This document shows, piece by piece, positions 1-8,596 of a stretch of 60,225 nt of DNA (position 1 is the stretch's first letter; every line of letters begins with the position of its first letter). Source of the DNA: Opitutia bacterium (GTDB taxonomy: Bacteria; Verrucomicrobiota; Verrucomicrobiia; Opitutales; Opitutaceae); the NCBI GenBank assembly GCA_947453695.1, contig CANGHW010000021.1, forward strand, positions 1 through 60,225, given 5' to 3'. A model generated the notes under the pieces. It saw only the letters and a list, made by a program, of their open reading frames with translations. It was not told the origin of the DNA and did not search any database. The position numbers and the translations under genes are program-made.

Positions 1-141
1 CTCGCCGTCGCCTCCCCCCACCGCCGCCATTGGTGGCACGTTCTCCTCCGCCAAATGAGCGCCGACGACGACTGCGATGCAGTTGCCGCCCTCTCCGCCA
101 GAGCTGGTCCTCACCAACTTATCTGGCCCTCAATTGCATGA

Positions 142-252
142 TCCCGGCTCAGGTGGACGCTCGACCTCAAGCCCGCCGAGAAACGCGAGCTCACGGTGAA
201 GTTCTCCATCGATCATCCGAACGACGTGCAGGTGACGGGACTCGAGCCCTGA
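142..252 (+). pseudogene. C-terminal fragment of a DUF4139 (MuiA-like) protein
   Basis: The reading frame ending at the TGA at 250-252 encodes RWTLDLKPAEKRELTVKFSI followed by a HP-D-V-TGL ending. This is the usual last beta-strand block of DUF4139 / mucoidy-inhibitor MuiA-family proteins, which end in a W-x-L-x-L-x-P-x-E-K-R pattern and then a HP-x-D-x-x-V-x-G-L pattern. The same frame has a stop at 139-141. I could not find the expected upstream part of the domain in the other two frames, so the copy looks truncated, frameshifted or degraded rather than simply entering from the window edge. The family normally exceeds 500 residues. The family call rests on about 35 residues only. Confidence 0.45.
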
Positions 253-334
253 ACCGAGGCCGGAGCCCCGCGGCTGTTGCCTTTCGCTGCGCGCCGCTTG
301 CATCCCAAGACGCGACCGCTAGCTTAAATGCGCC

Positions 335-847
335 ATGAAACTTCGCCCCTTCCTCGCCATGTCCCTCTTCACGTTCCTCGGCATCTTCGCCCGCGCCGAG
401 GCTCTGTCTATCGGAGCCGCTGCTCCCGCCGTCTCCGCCAAAACCGACGCTGGCACCACGCTCAACCTCGCCGATGTCTACAAGGCCAACGACTACACCC
501 TCGTGTGGTTCTACCCGAAAGCCCTCACTGGCGGCTGCACCAAACAGGGCTGCTCCCTGCGCGATGCCTCCGCCGAGCTGAAGAAAAAAGGCGTCGCCGT
601 CGTCGGCGTGAGCGTCGATCCCGTCGAGAAGCAGAAAGAATTTAAGGAGAAGAATAATTTCGACTACCCGCTCCTCGCCGACACCGATAAGGTCGTCGTC
701 AAGGCCTTCGGTCAGTCCGGCGGCATGATGGCCAGCCGCGAAGCCTACCTCATCGACCGCAAGGGCAAGGTCGTCTACCACGACAAGGGCCAGACCGATA
801 AGCAGGCCGAGATGGTCCTCGCCTTCCTCAACGCGAAGAAGAGCTGA
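335..847 (+). CDS. Secreted PrxQ/BCP-type peroxiredoxin
   Basis: This is a thiol peroxidase of the AhpC/TSA thioredoxin fold, expected to reduce hydroperoxides outside the cytoplasm. The first 22 residues form a signal peptide ending at ARA. The thioredoxin-like domain fills residues 27-168. The motif TGGCTKQGCSLRD puts the peroxidatic cysteine at Cys68 and a second cysteine at Cys73. This C-x4-C spacing is the hallmark of atypical 2-Cys PrxQ/BCP enzymes, although the usual TPGC reads TGGC here. WFYPKA and SVDPVEKQKEF are further family landmarks. The length of 170 aa is normal for BCP plus a signal peptide. The gene stands alone and is followed by an intrinsic terminator, so it is probably monocistronic. 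Confidence 0.88.
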   Translation: MKLRPFLAMSLFTFLGIFARAEALSIGAAAPAVSAKTDAGTTLNLADVYKANDYTLVWFYPKALTGGCTKQGCSLRDASAELKKKGVAVVGVSVDPVEKQKEFKEKNNFDYPLLADTDKVVVKAFGQSGGMMASREAYLIDRKGKVVYHDKGQTDKQAEMVLAFLNAKKS

Positions 848-882
848 GCCCCAGATCTCGCCTCCCGCTTCATCCTCTCCCG

Positions 883-915
883 AGAGCGCGTTTGACCAAC
901 GCGCTCTTTTCTTTT
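883..915 (+). terminator. Rho-independent terminator after the peroxiredoxin gene
   Basis: A 10-bp perfect stem (AGAGCGCGTT at 883-892, AACGCGCTCT at 898-907) closes a 5-nt loop and runs directly into a T-rich tract (TTTTCTTTT) on the + strand. It lies 36 bp after the peroxiredoxin stop and just before the next gene, so it separates the two transcripts. Confidence 0.85.
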
Positions 916-940
916 GTCCCACCCGCCGCACACTCGCCGC

Positions 941-2113
941 ATGCTCCGACTCCGCCGCGCCGCATTCCTCGTTGTCACCCTGGGTTTGGTCGTCGCGCCG
1001 ATCCTCACCGCCGCTCCCCGCGCCCGCGATCTTGGCGTGCCGTTCGTCGGCACGCCCGGTCCGCTCAACGCCCTCACCGATGTCGCCGGCGTCGAAGTCG
1101 GCCACACCACGCTCATCCGCGGCGAGGGCAAACTTGTCGTCGGCGAGGGCCCCGTGCGCACCGGCGTGACGGCCATTTTCCCCCGTGGAAAGACCTTCAC
1201 CGGCCGCGTCTTCGCCGCGCGCCACAATCTCAACGGCAATGGCGAAATGACCGGCGCCTCCTGGCTCGACGAATCCGGCTGCCTCGGCTCGCCCATCTTA
1301 CTCACCAACACCCATAGCGTAGGCGTCGTGCGCGACGCCGTCATCGCGTGGAGCCTCAAGCACGCCGATCCGAAAAACTACTCCGGCGACCTCAGCCTCC
1401 CCGTAGTCACCGAGACCTACGACGGATTTCTCAACGACATTAACGGCTTCCATGTGAAACCCGAGGACGTAGTCGCCGCGCTCGACGGCGCTCGGAGCGG
1501 CCCCGTCCCCGAAGGCAACGTCGGCGGCGGCACCGGCATGATCGCCCACGGGTTCAAGGGAGGCATCGGCACCTCCTCCCGCGTCGTCACGATCGACCAG
1601 GCCACATTCACCGTCGGCATCCTCGTGCAGGCCAACTACGGCCGCCGCGACAATCTCCACATCGCCGGCGTCCCACTCGCCGAGGTGTTTCCTGATCTCA
1701 CACCCACGCGCGGCGCCCCCAAGGACGGCCAGGGCTCCATCGTCATCATCATCGCCACCGATACGCCCTTGCTCCCGCACCAGCTCCGCCGCCTCGCCCA
1801 GCGCGCCTCGCTCGGTGTCGGCCTCATTGGCGGCCGTGGCGAGAATTCCTCCGGCGATCTCTTCCTCGCGTTCTCCACGGCCGACGCCACCGCCGTCTCG
1901 CAGCTCGAGGGCGTCGCCACTGTGCGCGCCCTGCCCAACGAGCAGATGAACCCGCTCTTCAACGCGACCGTGAACGCCACCGAGGAGGCTATCGTCAACG
2001 CCCTCGTCGCCGCCCGCACCATGACCGGCGCCGACGGCAACACCGTCTACGCGTTGCCCCACGACCGTCTCTGCCAGGAGCTCAAGCGGCGCGGCCGGCT
2101 GATCATACCCTGA
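941..2113 (+). CDS. P1 (S58) family peptidase, DmpA-like aminopeptidase/esterase
   Basis: The family comprises self-cleaving N-terminal-nucleophile aminopeptidases (L-aminopeptidase D-Ala-esterase/amidase DmpA). The protein shows the typical opening LTDVAGVEVGHTTL (residues 45-58), the NGNGEMTG and PILLTNTHSVGVVRD blocks, and GGNVGGGTGM-like sequence. GFKGGIGTSSR at about 204-214 contains the Ser region where the precursor is cleaved to free the nucleophile. I chose the ATG at 941, giving 390 aa, rather than the upstream TTG, because it starts directly with a basic and hydrophobic signal peptide (MLRLRR then a hydrophobic stretch to about residue 25). The product is therefore probably exported. 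Substrate cannot be read from sequence; D-amino-acid-containing or beta-peptides are known substrates in the family. Confidence 0.88.
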   Translation: MLRLRRAAFLVVTLGLVVAPILTAAPRARDLGVPFVGTPGPLNALTDVAGVEVGHTTLIRGEGKLVVGEGPVRTGVTAIFPRGKTFTGRVFAARHNLNGNGEMTGASWLDESGCLGSPILLTNTHSVGVVRDAVIAWSLKHADPKNYSGDLSLPVVTETYDGFLNDINGFHVKPEDVVAALDGARSGPVPEGNVGGGTGMIAHGFKGGIGTSSRVVTIDQATFTVGILVQANYGRRDNLHIAGVPLAEVFPDLTPTRGAPKDGQGSIVIIIATDTPLLPHQLRRLAQRASLGVGLIGGRGENSSGDLFLAFSTADATAVSQLEGVATVRALPNEQMNPLFNATVNATEEAIVNALVAARTMTGADGNTVYALPHDRLCQELKRRGRLIIP

Positions 2114-2125
2114 CCACCTCTACAC

Positions 2126-3142
2126 CTACAGCTCGTCGTCGTGCGCCCCGCCCAGCGCCGTCGCAGAGGGATTTTCGCGCACGCGCGCAAGCCAGTCGGC
2201 GATCAACGAATCCCGCGCTGCGCCCGACTCCGGCCACGGCGCCGCCACGAGGTCGATCACGCGCAGCGCGCTATCGCTGCAGCGCACGAAATTCCGCGCA
2301 TGCAGGTCCGCCACGAGAAACGGGCGTGCATCCTCACCCGCACGTCGACCCACACCAGCCTCCCGCCCACGCTCGAGGAAAAACAGCCGCGGGTGGTCGC
2401 GATTTGCCCGCAGAAATCGCGAGGGGATTTCGATCAGTCCCGCAGGCAGTGCCCGCGACATGTCCTCGCCCTGCGGCAGCGGCTCGCCAAGCGCCTGCTT
2501 CGCCACGACGATGCCCTCGGGGGTCACCGCCACCACCTCCGTCGCCATACCTCCCAGCGCCTGCACGAGGAGCAGTTTCTCAAACAATGCGCGGTAGCTT
2601 CCGAGGACAGCCTCCGCGGCGAGCACCGTCTCGTCACCGCGGTGAAAGCCAAACTCGCTCCCGATGAAGTGCTCCTCGCGCGGCAGGAAAAATTTATAGA
2701 CCGAAGCATCGTGCGCCGCGACAAACGCTGACGCCTCGACACCGCTGTGCAGGTAACGCAAACGCGCGTTCGGCTCCTCCAGCGGATGCTCCACTTCGGC
2801 GTGAAACCCGAAATCCTCCAGCCGCATCAGCGGCAGGCGAGTGCGAAACTCCCGGATAGCCGCACCCAACTCCGCCCACTCCGGCCCGGAACTTTCCAGC
2901 AACGCTACTTCGTCTTCGGCGAGGAGGACGAGGTCCCGGTCCGGGTCCGAATTCGCTCGGAGATCGCATTTTTCTGCTGCCGCGCCGAGGTGAGCGAGCG
3001 CTTCCAGTCTTCGCTCGTGATCGTCTTGAAGACGGGCGCGCTCTTCCGCGCCGGGGAGGGCGCGGCCTTGGATGCAGGTGATTTTTCCGGTGAAGACATC
3101 GAACATGTGGCCGCCACGCGCGGACCGTCGGCGGGAGAACAC
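2126..3142 (-). CDS. Uncharacterised protein with a probable kinase-like C-terminal domain
   Basis: No specific family is recognised by name. The C-terminal half has the order of landmarks of a protein-kinase/APH-type fold. These are HSGVEASAF followed by DASVYKFF (a glycine-loop and beta-strand with Lys150 as candidate ATP-binding lysine), a hinge-like segment near residues 203-222, ADLHARNF with Asp279/His281/Asn284 like a D-x-H-x-x-N catalytic loop, and VIDL with Asp297 as a possible metal ligand. The first 130 residues are charged and have no recognised domain. The gene begins 37 bp downstream of the hybrid histidine kinase on the same strand, so the two may be co-transcribed. A second ATG at 3106 is a possible start. 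Similar kinase-like domains occur in polyvalent proteins of mobile elements, but no mobile-element genes are adjacent. Confidence 0.55.
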   Translation of the reverse strand: MFSRRRSARGGHMFDVFTGKITCIQGRALPGAEERARLQDDHERRLEALAHLGAAAEKCDLRANSDPDRDLVLLAEDEVALLESSGPEWAELGAAIREFRTRLPLMRLEDFGFHAEVEHPLEEPNARLRYLHSGVEASAFVAAHDASVYKFFLPREEHFIGSEFGFHRGDETVLAAEAVLGSYRALFEKLLLVQALGGMATEVVAVTPEGIVVAKQALGEPLPQGEDMSRALPAGLIEIPSRFLRANRDHPRLFFLERGREAGVGRRAGEDARPFLVADLHARNFVRCSDSALRVIDLVAAPWPESGAARDSLIADWLARVRENPSATALGGAHDDEL

Positions 3143-3179
3143 GCAAACGCAAAGAGCATTTTGCGTCCAAGCCTATTAA

Positions 3180-5333
3180 TCAGCCATTCGCTGATCGCGC
3201 GAGTTGTCGGCGCACCGCCGCGGCCAATTGCTCGACTGTGTAGGGCTTGGCCAGCACTTCACTCACGCCGGCCTTTTGGAGATTTTCCGACATCAGCACC
3301 TCGCTATGTCCACTCGCCAGCACGACTGGCAGGTCCGCACGCAGCACGTGAAGTCGGCGCGCAAACTCCACCCCATGCATCGCGGGCATCGTCTGATCCG
3401 TGACAACGAGATCTATCGCCCGAGGGTCGTGCGCCACGTGGAGGAGTGCTTCCCGCGGATCCGTGAAGGCGACGGCCTGATAACCAAGCTTGCCTAGCGT
3501 CAACCGCCCGGAAGTGGCGACGGCTTCCTCATCATCCAACAGCAGGATTCGCTCACCCCTGCCACGGGAGGCTTCCCCCGAGACGACCGCCGCCGCCGTC
3601 AAAGCAGCCGGAGCGACCGGCAAAAAAACCTCAAAGGTCGTGCCCTGTCCAGGCGCACTCACGAGGCGCACTGCCCCGCGGTGGCGCCGCACCACGCCGT
3701 GCACCACGGACAGACCAAGCCCCGTGCCCGCGCCGGGTTCCTTCGTGGTGAAAAACGGCTCAAACGCCCGCTCCTGAGTCGCGGCATCCATGCCTGCGCC
3801 GGTGTCTGCGACGCTGAGGCAAAGGTGAGGGCCGGCGACCAGACCCGGCAGGGTTCCAGCGAGCAGTTCGTCCACCATCACCGCGCGTAGACTCAGCGTG
3901 AGGCACCCGGGCCCGTTGCGCATCGCCTGCACGGCATTGGTGCCGAGGTTCATTACAATCTGGTGGAGCTGCGTGGCATTACCGTGCACGGGCGGTAAAT
4001 CCGTCGCGAGGTCCTTGCGAAAATCGATCGTGCGCGGGCTCAGCGCCCGGAGCAGCTGGGATGCCTCGGAGACGATCCGCTCGACCTGCACCGGGGTCAT
4101 CGTCTCGTCGTCCCCCCGCCTCCGGCTGAAGTCGAGGATCTGTCGCACGAGCTCCGCGGCCCGTCGACCACCGCGGGATATTTCGTCCAGACATTCGAGC
4201 AATTCAGGCTGATTGCCCGCCGCTTGGCGCGCGAGCGTCGTGTAGCCATAAATGCCCGAGAGGATGTTGTTGAAATCGTGTGCGATTCCGCCGGCCAGCG
4301 TGCCGATCGCCTCGAGTTTCTGGGACTGGCGCAGTTGCATCTCCAGCACGCGTGTGGCCGAGACATCGCGAATGAAGGCGAAATTGTATTCGCGGCCGCC
4401 AAACTCGATCCAGTTGATCTCAACCTCCGCCGGAAACAGCCGGCCCGATTTGTGCCGAGAGCGCGTATCAAATGACATGCGCCGCCGCTCCCGCAATTCC
4501 AGCCAATGCGCAGGCCACCGCTCGCGAGGAAACGCCGGATCGAGATCCGGGATCGTCAACGCCAGCATCTCCGACTCCGTATAACCGAACATGTCGCAGA
4601 CCGAGCGGTTCACCCGCAGAATGCGGGCATCGACCGCGATCCAGAGCGTGCCTACCGAAGCCTGCTGCACCGAAAACTCGCTGAGCTTCAGAGCTTCCTC
4701 GGCCCGCCGCCGCTCCTCAACTTCGCACTCGGAGCGGTGCAGCGCAGCGCGAACCGTCCCTTGGGCCCACGCGACCCAGAATCCGACGCACAGTAGCAGC
4801 ACCGAACTCACCATCCACTGCGTGGTGTTGACCGTATAGTCCGGCCGGGGGAACCATCCGGCATTTTCTGCTCCGATCAATCCCGCGATGGCTAGCGAAC
4901 TCAGCCCTATCATCACCAGCATCCACCGTCGGTCGAACAGGATCCCGGCCGCCACGACCAGCGCCAGATAGAATCCCGCGACCGGTGCTCGAATCGTGCC
5001 CAGCTCTGCCACCGCCACCGTTGTAGCCACAAATCCCTTGGCGAGTAATGCCGCCGCCGCGAGTTGCACCTGCCCCTGCCGAAGCCACCAGAGCAACGCC
5101 AGCGTCCCGCCGGCAAACGCGATTTCCAGATAGATTAACTCGGGGGGCAATCTTCCACCCACCAGTCCGGCCAGCACACAGCACACGACCAGGACGAGAT
5201 TCGCGAGCAGGGCAAAATTCAGCAACTTGGCGCGCAACGTCTTCTCGTCATCCCCCGGAAAAACCGGCGGTGCCAAGATTCCTTGGGACAGAATTCGCTG
5301 CAGAGTTGGGAAAATCAAAGCGGGCCACGTCAC
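3180..5333 (-). CDS. Membrane hybrid sensor histidine kinase with receiver domain
   Basis: The protein has about six hydrophobic helices in the first 200 residues, then a short coiled linker, a PAS domain (VQQASVGTLWIAVDARILRVNRS onward is its start) and a HisKA domain with phospho-accepting His in GGIAHDFNNILSG. An HATPase domain follows (NLGTNAVQAM N-box, DTGAGMD, GTGLGLSVVHG), then a C-terminal receiver domain with the acceptor Asp in LVVTDQTMPAMHG and the Lys in LAKPYT. It fits an orphan hybrid kinase with an N-terminal integral-membrane sensor. Start choice is uncertain: a GTG at 5333 avoids overlap with the SDR gene, but the frame extends to an ATG at 5399. No DNA-binding output domain is present, so a separate regulator or phosphotransfer partner is needed; none is adjacent. 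Confidence 0.88.
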   Translation of the reverse strand: MTWPALIFPTLQRILSQGILAPPVFPGDDEKTLRAKLLNFALLANLVLVVCCVLAGLVGGRLPPELIYLEIAFAGGTLALLWWLRQGQVQLAAAALLAKGFVATTVAVAELGTIRAPVAGFYLALVVAAGILFDRRWMLVMIGLSSLAIAGLIGAENAGWFPRPDYTVNTTQWMVSSVLLLCVGFWVAWAQGTVRAALHRSECEVEERRRAEEALKLSEFSVQQASVGTLWIAVDARILRVNRSVCDMFGYTESEMLALTIPDLDPAFPRERWPAHWLELRERRRMSFDTRSRHKSGRLFPAEVEINWIEFGGREYNFAFIRDVSATRVLEMQLRQSQKLEAIGTLAGGIAHDFNNILSGIYGYTTLARQAAGNQPELLECLDEISRGGRRAAELVRQILDFSRRRGDDETMTPVQVERIVSEASQLLRALSPRTIDFRKDLATDLPPVHGNATQLHQIVMNLGTNAVQAMRNGPGCLTLSLRAVMVDELLAGTLPGLVAGPHLCLSVADTGAGMDAATQERAFEPFFTTKEPGAGTGLGLSVVHGVVRRHRGAVRLVSAPGQGTTFEVFLPVAPAALTAAAVVSGEASRGRGERILLLDDEEAVATSGRLTLGKLGYQAVAFTDPREALLHVAHDPRAIDLVVTDQTMPAMHGVEFARRLHVLRADLPVVLASGHSEVLMSENLQKAGVSEVLAKPYTVEQLAAAVRRQLARSANG

Positions 5334-5376
5334 TATTCGCCCGCTTGGGCCGTTGTAAAGCGAAGCCCTCGACCGC

Positions 5377-6156
5377 CTACAGCGCCGCCAGCAATCCACC
5401 GTCCACGTAAAGGATCTGTCCGTTCACAAAATTGCTCGCAGGCGACGCCAAAAACACCGTCGCGCCGACCAGTTCTTCGGGCTGACCCCAACGTCCCGCC
5501 GGCGTGCGCCCACAGATCCACTTGTTGAACTCAACATTTTCCACGAGCGCACGGTTTAGCTCGGTCACGATGTAGCCGGGCCCGATGCCATTGCACTGGA
5601 GGCCGTGTCGCGCCCACTCCACCGCCATCGCCCGTGTGAGCATCTTCAGGCCGCCCTTCGCCGCCGCATAGTTGGCGATGGTCGGCCGGCTCACCTCGCT
5701 CATCACCGAGCAGGTGTTGATGATCTTTCCGGCCCCGCGGGCGATCATCCGCGGTGCCACTGCACGGGCGACGAGGAAAACGCTCGTGAGATTCGTATCG
5801 AGCACCTCCCGCCACTGCGCCTCCGTCATCTCCGCCAGTGGCGCGCGGCGCTGAATGCCGGCATTGTTGATAAGGATGTCGACGGGCGCGAACTCCGCCT
5901 CGGTCCGCGCGACCTCGCGCTCGATGGCCGCCGCGTCGGTCACGTCGAACGCCGCCGTAGTCACCCGCGCCCCCGGGACCTCCGCTCGGAGGGACTCGCA
6001 AGCCGCCGCGAGTTTCGCCGCGTCGCGGCCGTTGAGCACGACGCCCGCGCCTGCCTGCGCGAGTCCCCGCGCCAGCGCCAGACCGATGCCCTGGCTTGAG
6101 CCGGTGATCAGGGCGGTGCGTCCGGTGAGGTCAAACAGGGCGGGAGGTGTCGTCAT
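5377..6156 (-). CDS. SDR-family oxidoreductase, gluconate 5-dehydrogenase-like
   Basis: A 259-aa short-chain dehydrogenase. The Rossmann motif TGSSQGIG lies at residues 18-25, NNAG at 97-100, and the catalytic Tyr163/Lys167 in YAAAK with serines upstream (CSVMSE). The C-terminus ends VDGGLLAAL. Several segments match gluconate 5-dehydrogenase (IdnO/Ga5DH) specifically: LINNAGIQRR, MLTRAMAVEWARH, IGPGYIVTEL and RTPAGRWGQPEELVGA. Those enzymes interconvert D-gluconate and 5-keto-D-gluconate with NAD(P)H. The start at 6156 places the Rossmann motif at the usual distance. The gene is divergent from the 2-hydroxyacid dehydrogenase gene across a 117-bp spacer, which suggests a shared regulatory region for sugar-acid metabolism. 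The exact substrate is unproven. Confidence 0.85.
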   Translation of the reverse strand: MTTPPALFDLTGRTALITGSSQGIGLALARGLAQAGAGVVLNGRDAAKLAAACESLRAEVPGARVTTAAFDVTDAAAIEREVARTEAEFAPVDILINNAGIQRRAPLAEMTEAQWREVLDTNLTSVFLVARAVAPRMIARGAGKIINTCSVMSEVSRPTIANYAAAKGGLKMLTRAMAVEWARHGLQCNGIGPGYIVTELNRALVENVEFNKWICGRTPAGRWGQPEELVGATVFLASPASNFVNGQILYVDGGLLAAL

Positions 6157-6273
6157 GGTGAGCATCTCCCTCATGGCGGCTCGGTCGCCGCAACGCCAGC
6201 CGCCAACCGCGCGGTCGCTCCGTCGTCTCCGGCCTTGAGCCGCACGCCGTTTCCCCGCTTCCTCGCGCCCTCG

Positions 6274-7224
6274 ATGAACGTCTGTATCGCCGTCCCCGCC
6301 CTCACCCCCACGCAACGCTCCCGCCTCGCCGCCGCGCTCGCGTCGCACTCCCTCACGTTTTGCGCCGAGTTTCCCGAGGCGGAGAAACGCGCCGCCCTTG
6401 CCGCCGCGCATATCGTCTTCGGCAACGTTCCCGCCGCCTGGCTCGCCGCCGCGCCCGGGCTGCGTTGGGTGCAGCTCGAGTCGGCGGGCGTCGACGCCTA
6501 TCTGGCCGTCAACGCCACCCCGCGCGCCACGCCGGTGCAGGTCACGCATCTCGCCAGCTTCTTCGACGGCGCCGTCGCGGAGGCCGCGCTCGCCGGCATC
6601 CTCGCGTGCTACCGCCAGCTCCCGCGCCTCCTCGCTGCGCAACCACACGCCCGCTGGATCAAGCCCGAGGTCGAGCCCGCCATCCGCACCCTCGCCGGCC
6701 AGAACGTGCTCCTCCTCGGCGCCGGCGGCATCGCCCAACGCCTCACCCGCTTGCTCACCGCGTTTGACGCCCGAGTCCGGTGCTTCGCGCGCACCGCTCG
6801 CACCGGCACCTTGTCCACTCCCGCGGAGCTCGCCGCCGCCCTTGGCGAAACCGATCTCCTCATCAACACCCTCCCGCACACGCCCGCGACCATCGGCTTC
6901 CTCGACCACGCTCGCCTCGTGCGCCTCAAGCCCGGCGCCGTCGTCTGCAACGTCGGCCGCGGCTCCACCCTCGATGAGGCCGCGCTCGTCGCTCTGCTCG
7001 ACTCCGGCCACCTCGGCGGCGCCGTGCTCGATGTGACCGCCGTCGAACCGCTCCCCACTGACAGCCCACTCTGGCGGCATCCACTCGTCCTTCTCTCCCA
7101 ACACACCGGAGGCCGCTTCCCCGGCGAAACCGACCGCAAGCTGGACGTGTTTCTGGCCAACTTAGCCCGCTTCGAACGCGGCGAGCCGCTCACCCATCTC
7201 GTCCAGACTGACCGCGGCTACTGA
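6274..7224 (+). CDS. D-isomer-specific 2-hydroxyacid dehydrogenase
   Basis: A cytosolic NAD(P)-dependent dehydrogenase of the D-3-phosphoglycerate dehydrogenase / GhrB superfamily, 316 aa. The catalytic-domain landmark LESAGVDAY is at 68-76. The nucleotide motif GAGGIA is at 149-154. The catalytic triad is Arg229 (NVGRGS), Glu258 (TAVEPLP) and His277 (SQHTGG). I chose ATG 6274 over the upstream TTG because it opens directly into the first beta-strand. It is followed after 23 bp by the sialidase-like gene on the same strand. Likely role is reduction of a 2-keto acid or glyoxylate-like product of sugar-acid breakdown. The family alone does not fix the substrate. Confidence 0.86.
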   Translation: MNVCIAVPALTPTQRSRLAAALASHSLTFCAEFPEAEKRAALAAAHIVFGNVPAAWLAAAPGLRWVQLESAGVDAYLAVNATPRATPVQVTHLASFFDGAVAEAALAGILACYRQLPRLLAAQPHARWIKPEVEPAIRTLAGQNVLLLGAGGIAQRLTRLLTAFDARVRCFARTARTGTLSTPAELAAALGETDLLINTLPHTPATIGFLDHARLVRLKPGAVVCNVGRGSTLDEAALVALLDSGHLGGAVLDVTAVEPLPTDSPLWRHPLVLLSQHTGGRFPGETDRKLDVFLANLARFERGEPLTHLVQTDRGY

Positions 7225-7247
7225 GCCCGGAACGCCCCAACCCCGCC

Positions 7248-8489
7248 ATGCCCACCCGCCCGCTCACCCGCCGCCAGTTCACCGTCACGCTCGCCACCGG
7301 CGCCGCCGCCCTCGCCGTGCCCACCCGTGCCGCCGAGCCCGCCAGCCTCATCGCCGATATCGAGAAAGTCACCGTGCTCCGCGGTCGCGACGGCAGCGGC
7401 CCAACGTGGTTTCATCCGCGCGCCACCATCATCCCGGGCCGCGCCGGCGCGCCCGACACCGCGTTCATGACGCTTCAGACCATCGCCGGCTCCGACTACT
7501 TCGGTCCGCTACATTGGATGACGTCGACCGACACCGGCCGCACGTGGACTGCCCCGCAGGTGCTCCCGCCCCTCGGCCGCGTGCCCGCCGCCGACGGAGC
7601 CGAAGAGGGCGTTTGCGACGTGGTGCCCGAGTGGCATGCGAAATCCGGCACCGTCCTCGCAATGGGCCACAACGTTTTCTACAAGGGCCCGAAGTTCTCG
7701 TCCGACCAGCCGCCGCGTTGCCCCGTGTATGCCGTCTGGCGCGACGGCACTTGGGGCCCGCGCCGCAAACTCGTCTGGTCCGATCCACGCGGCGCCCAGA
7801 TCTACTCCAACGGTTGCGGCCAGCGCCTCGTGCTCCCCGAAGGCGACATTCTCATCGCCCTCACCTACGGCGCCACCAAGGCCCAGCCCCGCGCCGTCAC
7901 CACTGTGCGCTGCTCCTTCGACGGCGACACGCTCGCCATCCGGCGCACCGGCTCCGAACTCACTCACGACAAGGGCCGCGGTCTGCTCGAGCCATCGCTC
8001 ACCACGTGGCAGAATCGTTTCTACGTCACGCTCCGCGCCGAAGACGACCGCGGCTACGTCGCCACCAGCGAAGACGGTCTCGCCTGGTCACCGAAGCAGG
8101 CCTGGCAATGGGACGACGGCGAACCGCTTGGTATGTCGACGACCCAGCAACATTGGCTCCCGCATTCGGACGCACTCTGGCTCGTCTACACGCGCAAGGA
8201 CCCGAGCAACATCAACGTCCTCCGCTGGCGCGCCCCGCTTTACATGGCGCAGGTCGACCCGCGCACGCTCCGCCTCCTCCGCGCCACTGAACGCATCGTC
8301 CTCCCGCTCGTCGGCGACGGCGTGAAAGACCCGAACCGCGTCGCGATCATGGGCAATTTCCACCCGCTCAACGTCACGCCCCACGAATCATGGGTCACCG
8401 TCGGCGAGTGGCAGCCGAAGAACGGCATTAAGGGCGACATGCTCCTCGCGCGCATCCGCTGGACAAAGCCCAACCGGCTCGTCGGCTAA
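7248..8489 (+). CDS. Tat-exported sialidase/BNR-repeat-like protein
   Basis: The N-terminus MPTRPLTRRQFTVTLATGA has a twin-arginine motif followed by a hydrophobic stretch and an A-x-A type cleavage region (TRAAEPA). This indicates Tat export of a folded, possibly cofactor-containing, protein. The body is a beta-propeller with an Asp-box, STDTGRTW (S-x-D-x-G-x-T-W), typical of exo-alpha-sialidase/BNR proteins. Further blade-like repeats include CSFDGDTLAI and VATSEDGLAWSPK. The length of 413 aa fits a six-bladed sialidase-like domain. Whether it cleaves sialic acid is not shown; the arginine triad cannot be assigned with certainty from sequence alone. It probably shares a transcript with the preceding dehydrogenase (23-bp gap). 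Confidence 0.75.
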   Translation: MPTRPLTRRQFTVTLATGAAALAVPTRAAEPASLIADIEKVTVLRGRDGSGPTWFHPRATIIPGRAGAPDTAFMTLQTIAGSDYFGPLHWMTSTDTGRTWTAPQVLPPLGRVPAADGAEEGVCDVVPEWHAKSGTVLAMGHNVFYKGPKFSSDQPPRCPVYAVWRDGTWGPRRKLVWSDPRGAQIYSNGCGQRLVLPEGDILIALTYGATKAQPRAVTTVRCSFDGDTLAIRRTGSELTHDKGRGLLEPSLTTWQNRFYVTLRAEDDRGYVATSEDGLAWSPKQAWQWDDGEPLGMSTTQQHWLPHSDALWLVYTRKDPSNINVLRWRAPLYMAQVDPRTLRLLRATERIVLPLVGDGVKDPNRVAIMGNFHPLNVTPHESWVTVGEWQPKNGIKGDMLLARIRWTKPNRLVG

Positions 8490-8512
8490 CCAGCCGTGGC
8501 CGCTCCCATGCC

Positions 8513-8568
8513 GTAGCCGCACGTGTTAACGTGCGGTCGTTCGTCCGCACGGTAAACCGTGCGGCTAC
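8513..8568. repeat. REPIN-like 56-bp double-hairpin repeat, copy 1
   Basis: The outer ends GTAGCCGCAC and GTGCGGCTAC are inverted repeats. Inside them sit two self-complementary hairpins: CCGCACGT-gtta-ACGTGCGG (8517-8536) and CCGCACGG-taaa-CCGTGCGG (8545-8564). The element can therefore fold either as one long hairpin or as two tandem hairpins. It lies between the convergent 3' ends of the sialidase-like gene and the DUF1080 gene, where it may also act as a transcription end. Copies of the same length occur at 21739-21794 and 25611-25666. Confidence 0.85.
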
Positions 8569-8596
8569 CTTGCAAAACCCTCCCGCCACGCGCCGC

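Noticed and set aside
6157..7104. N-terminal extension of the SDR frame to 7104
   Set aside because: It runs antisense through the 2-hydroxyacid dehydrogenase gene; the SDR domain starts at 6156 with the canonical first strand.
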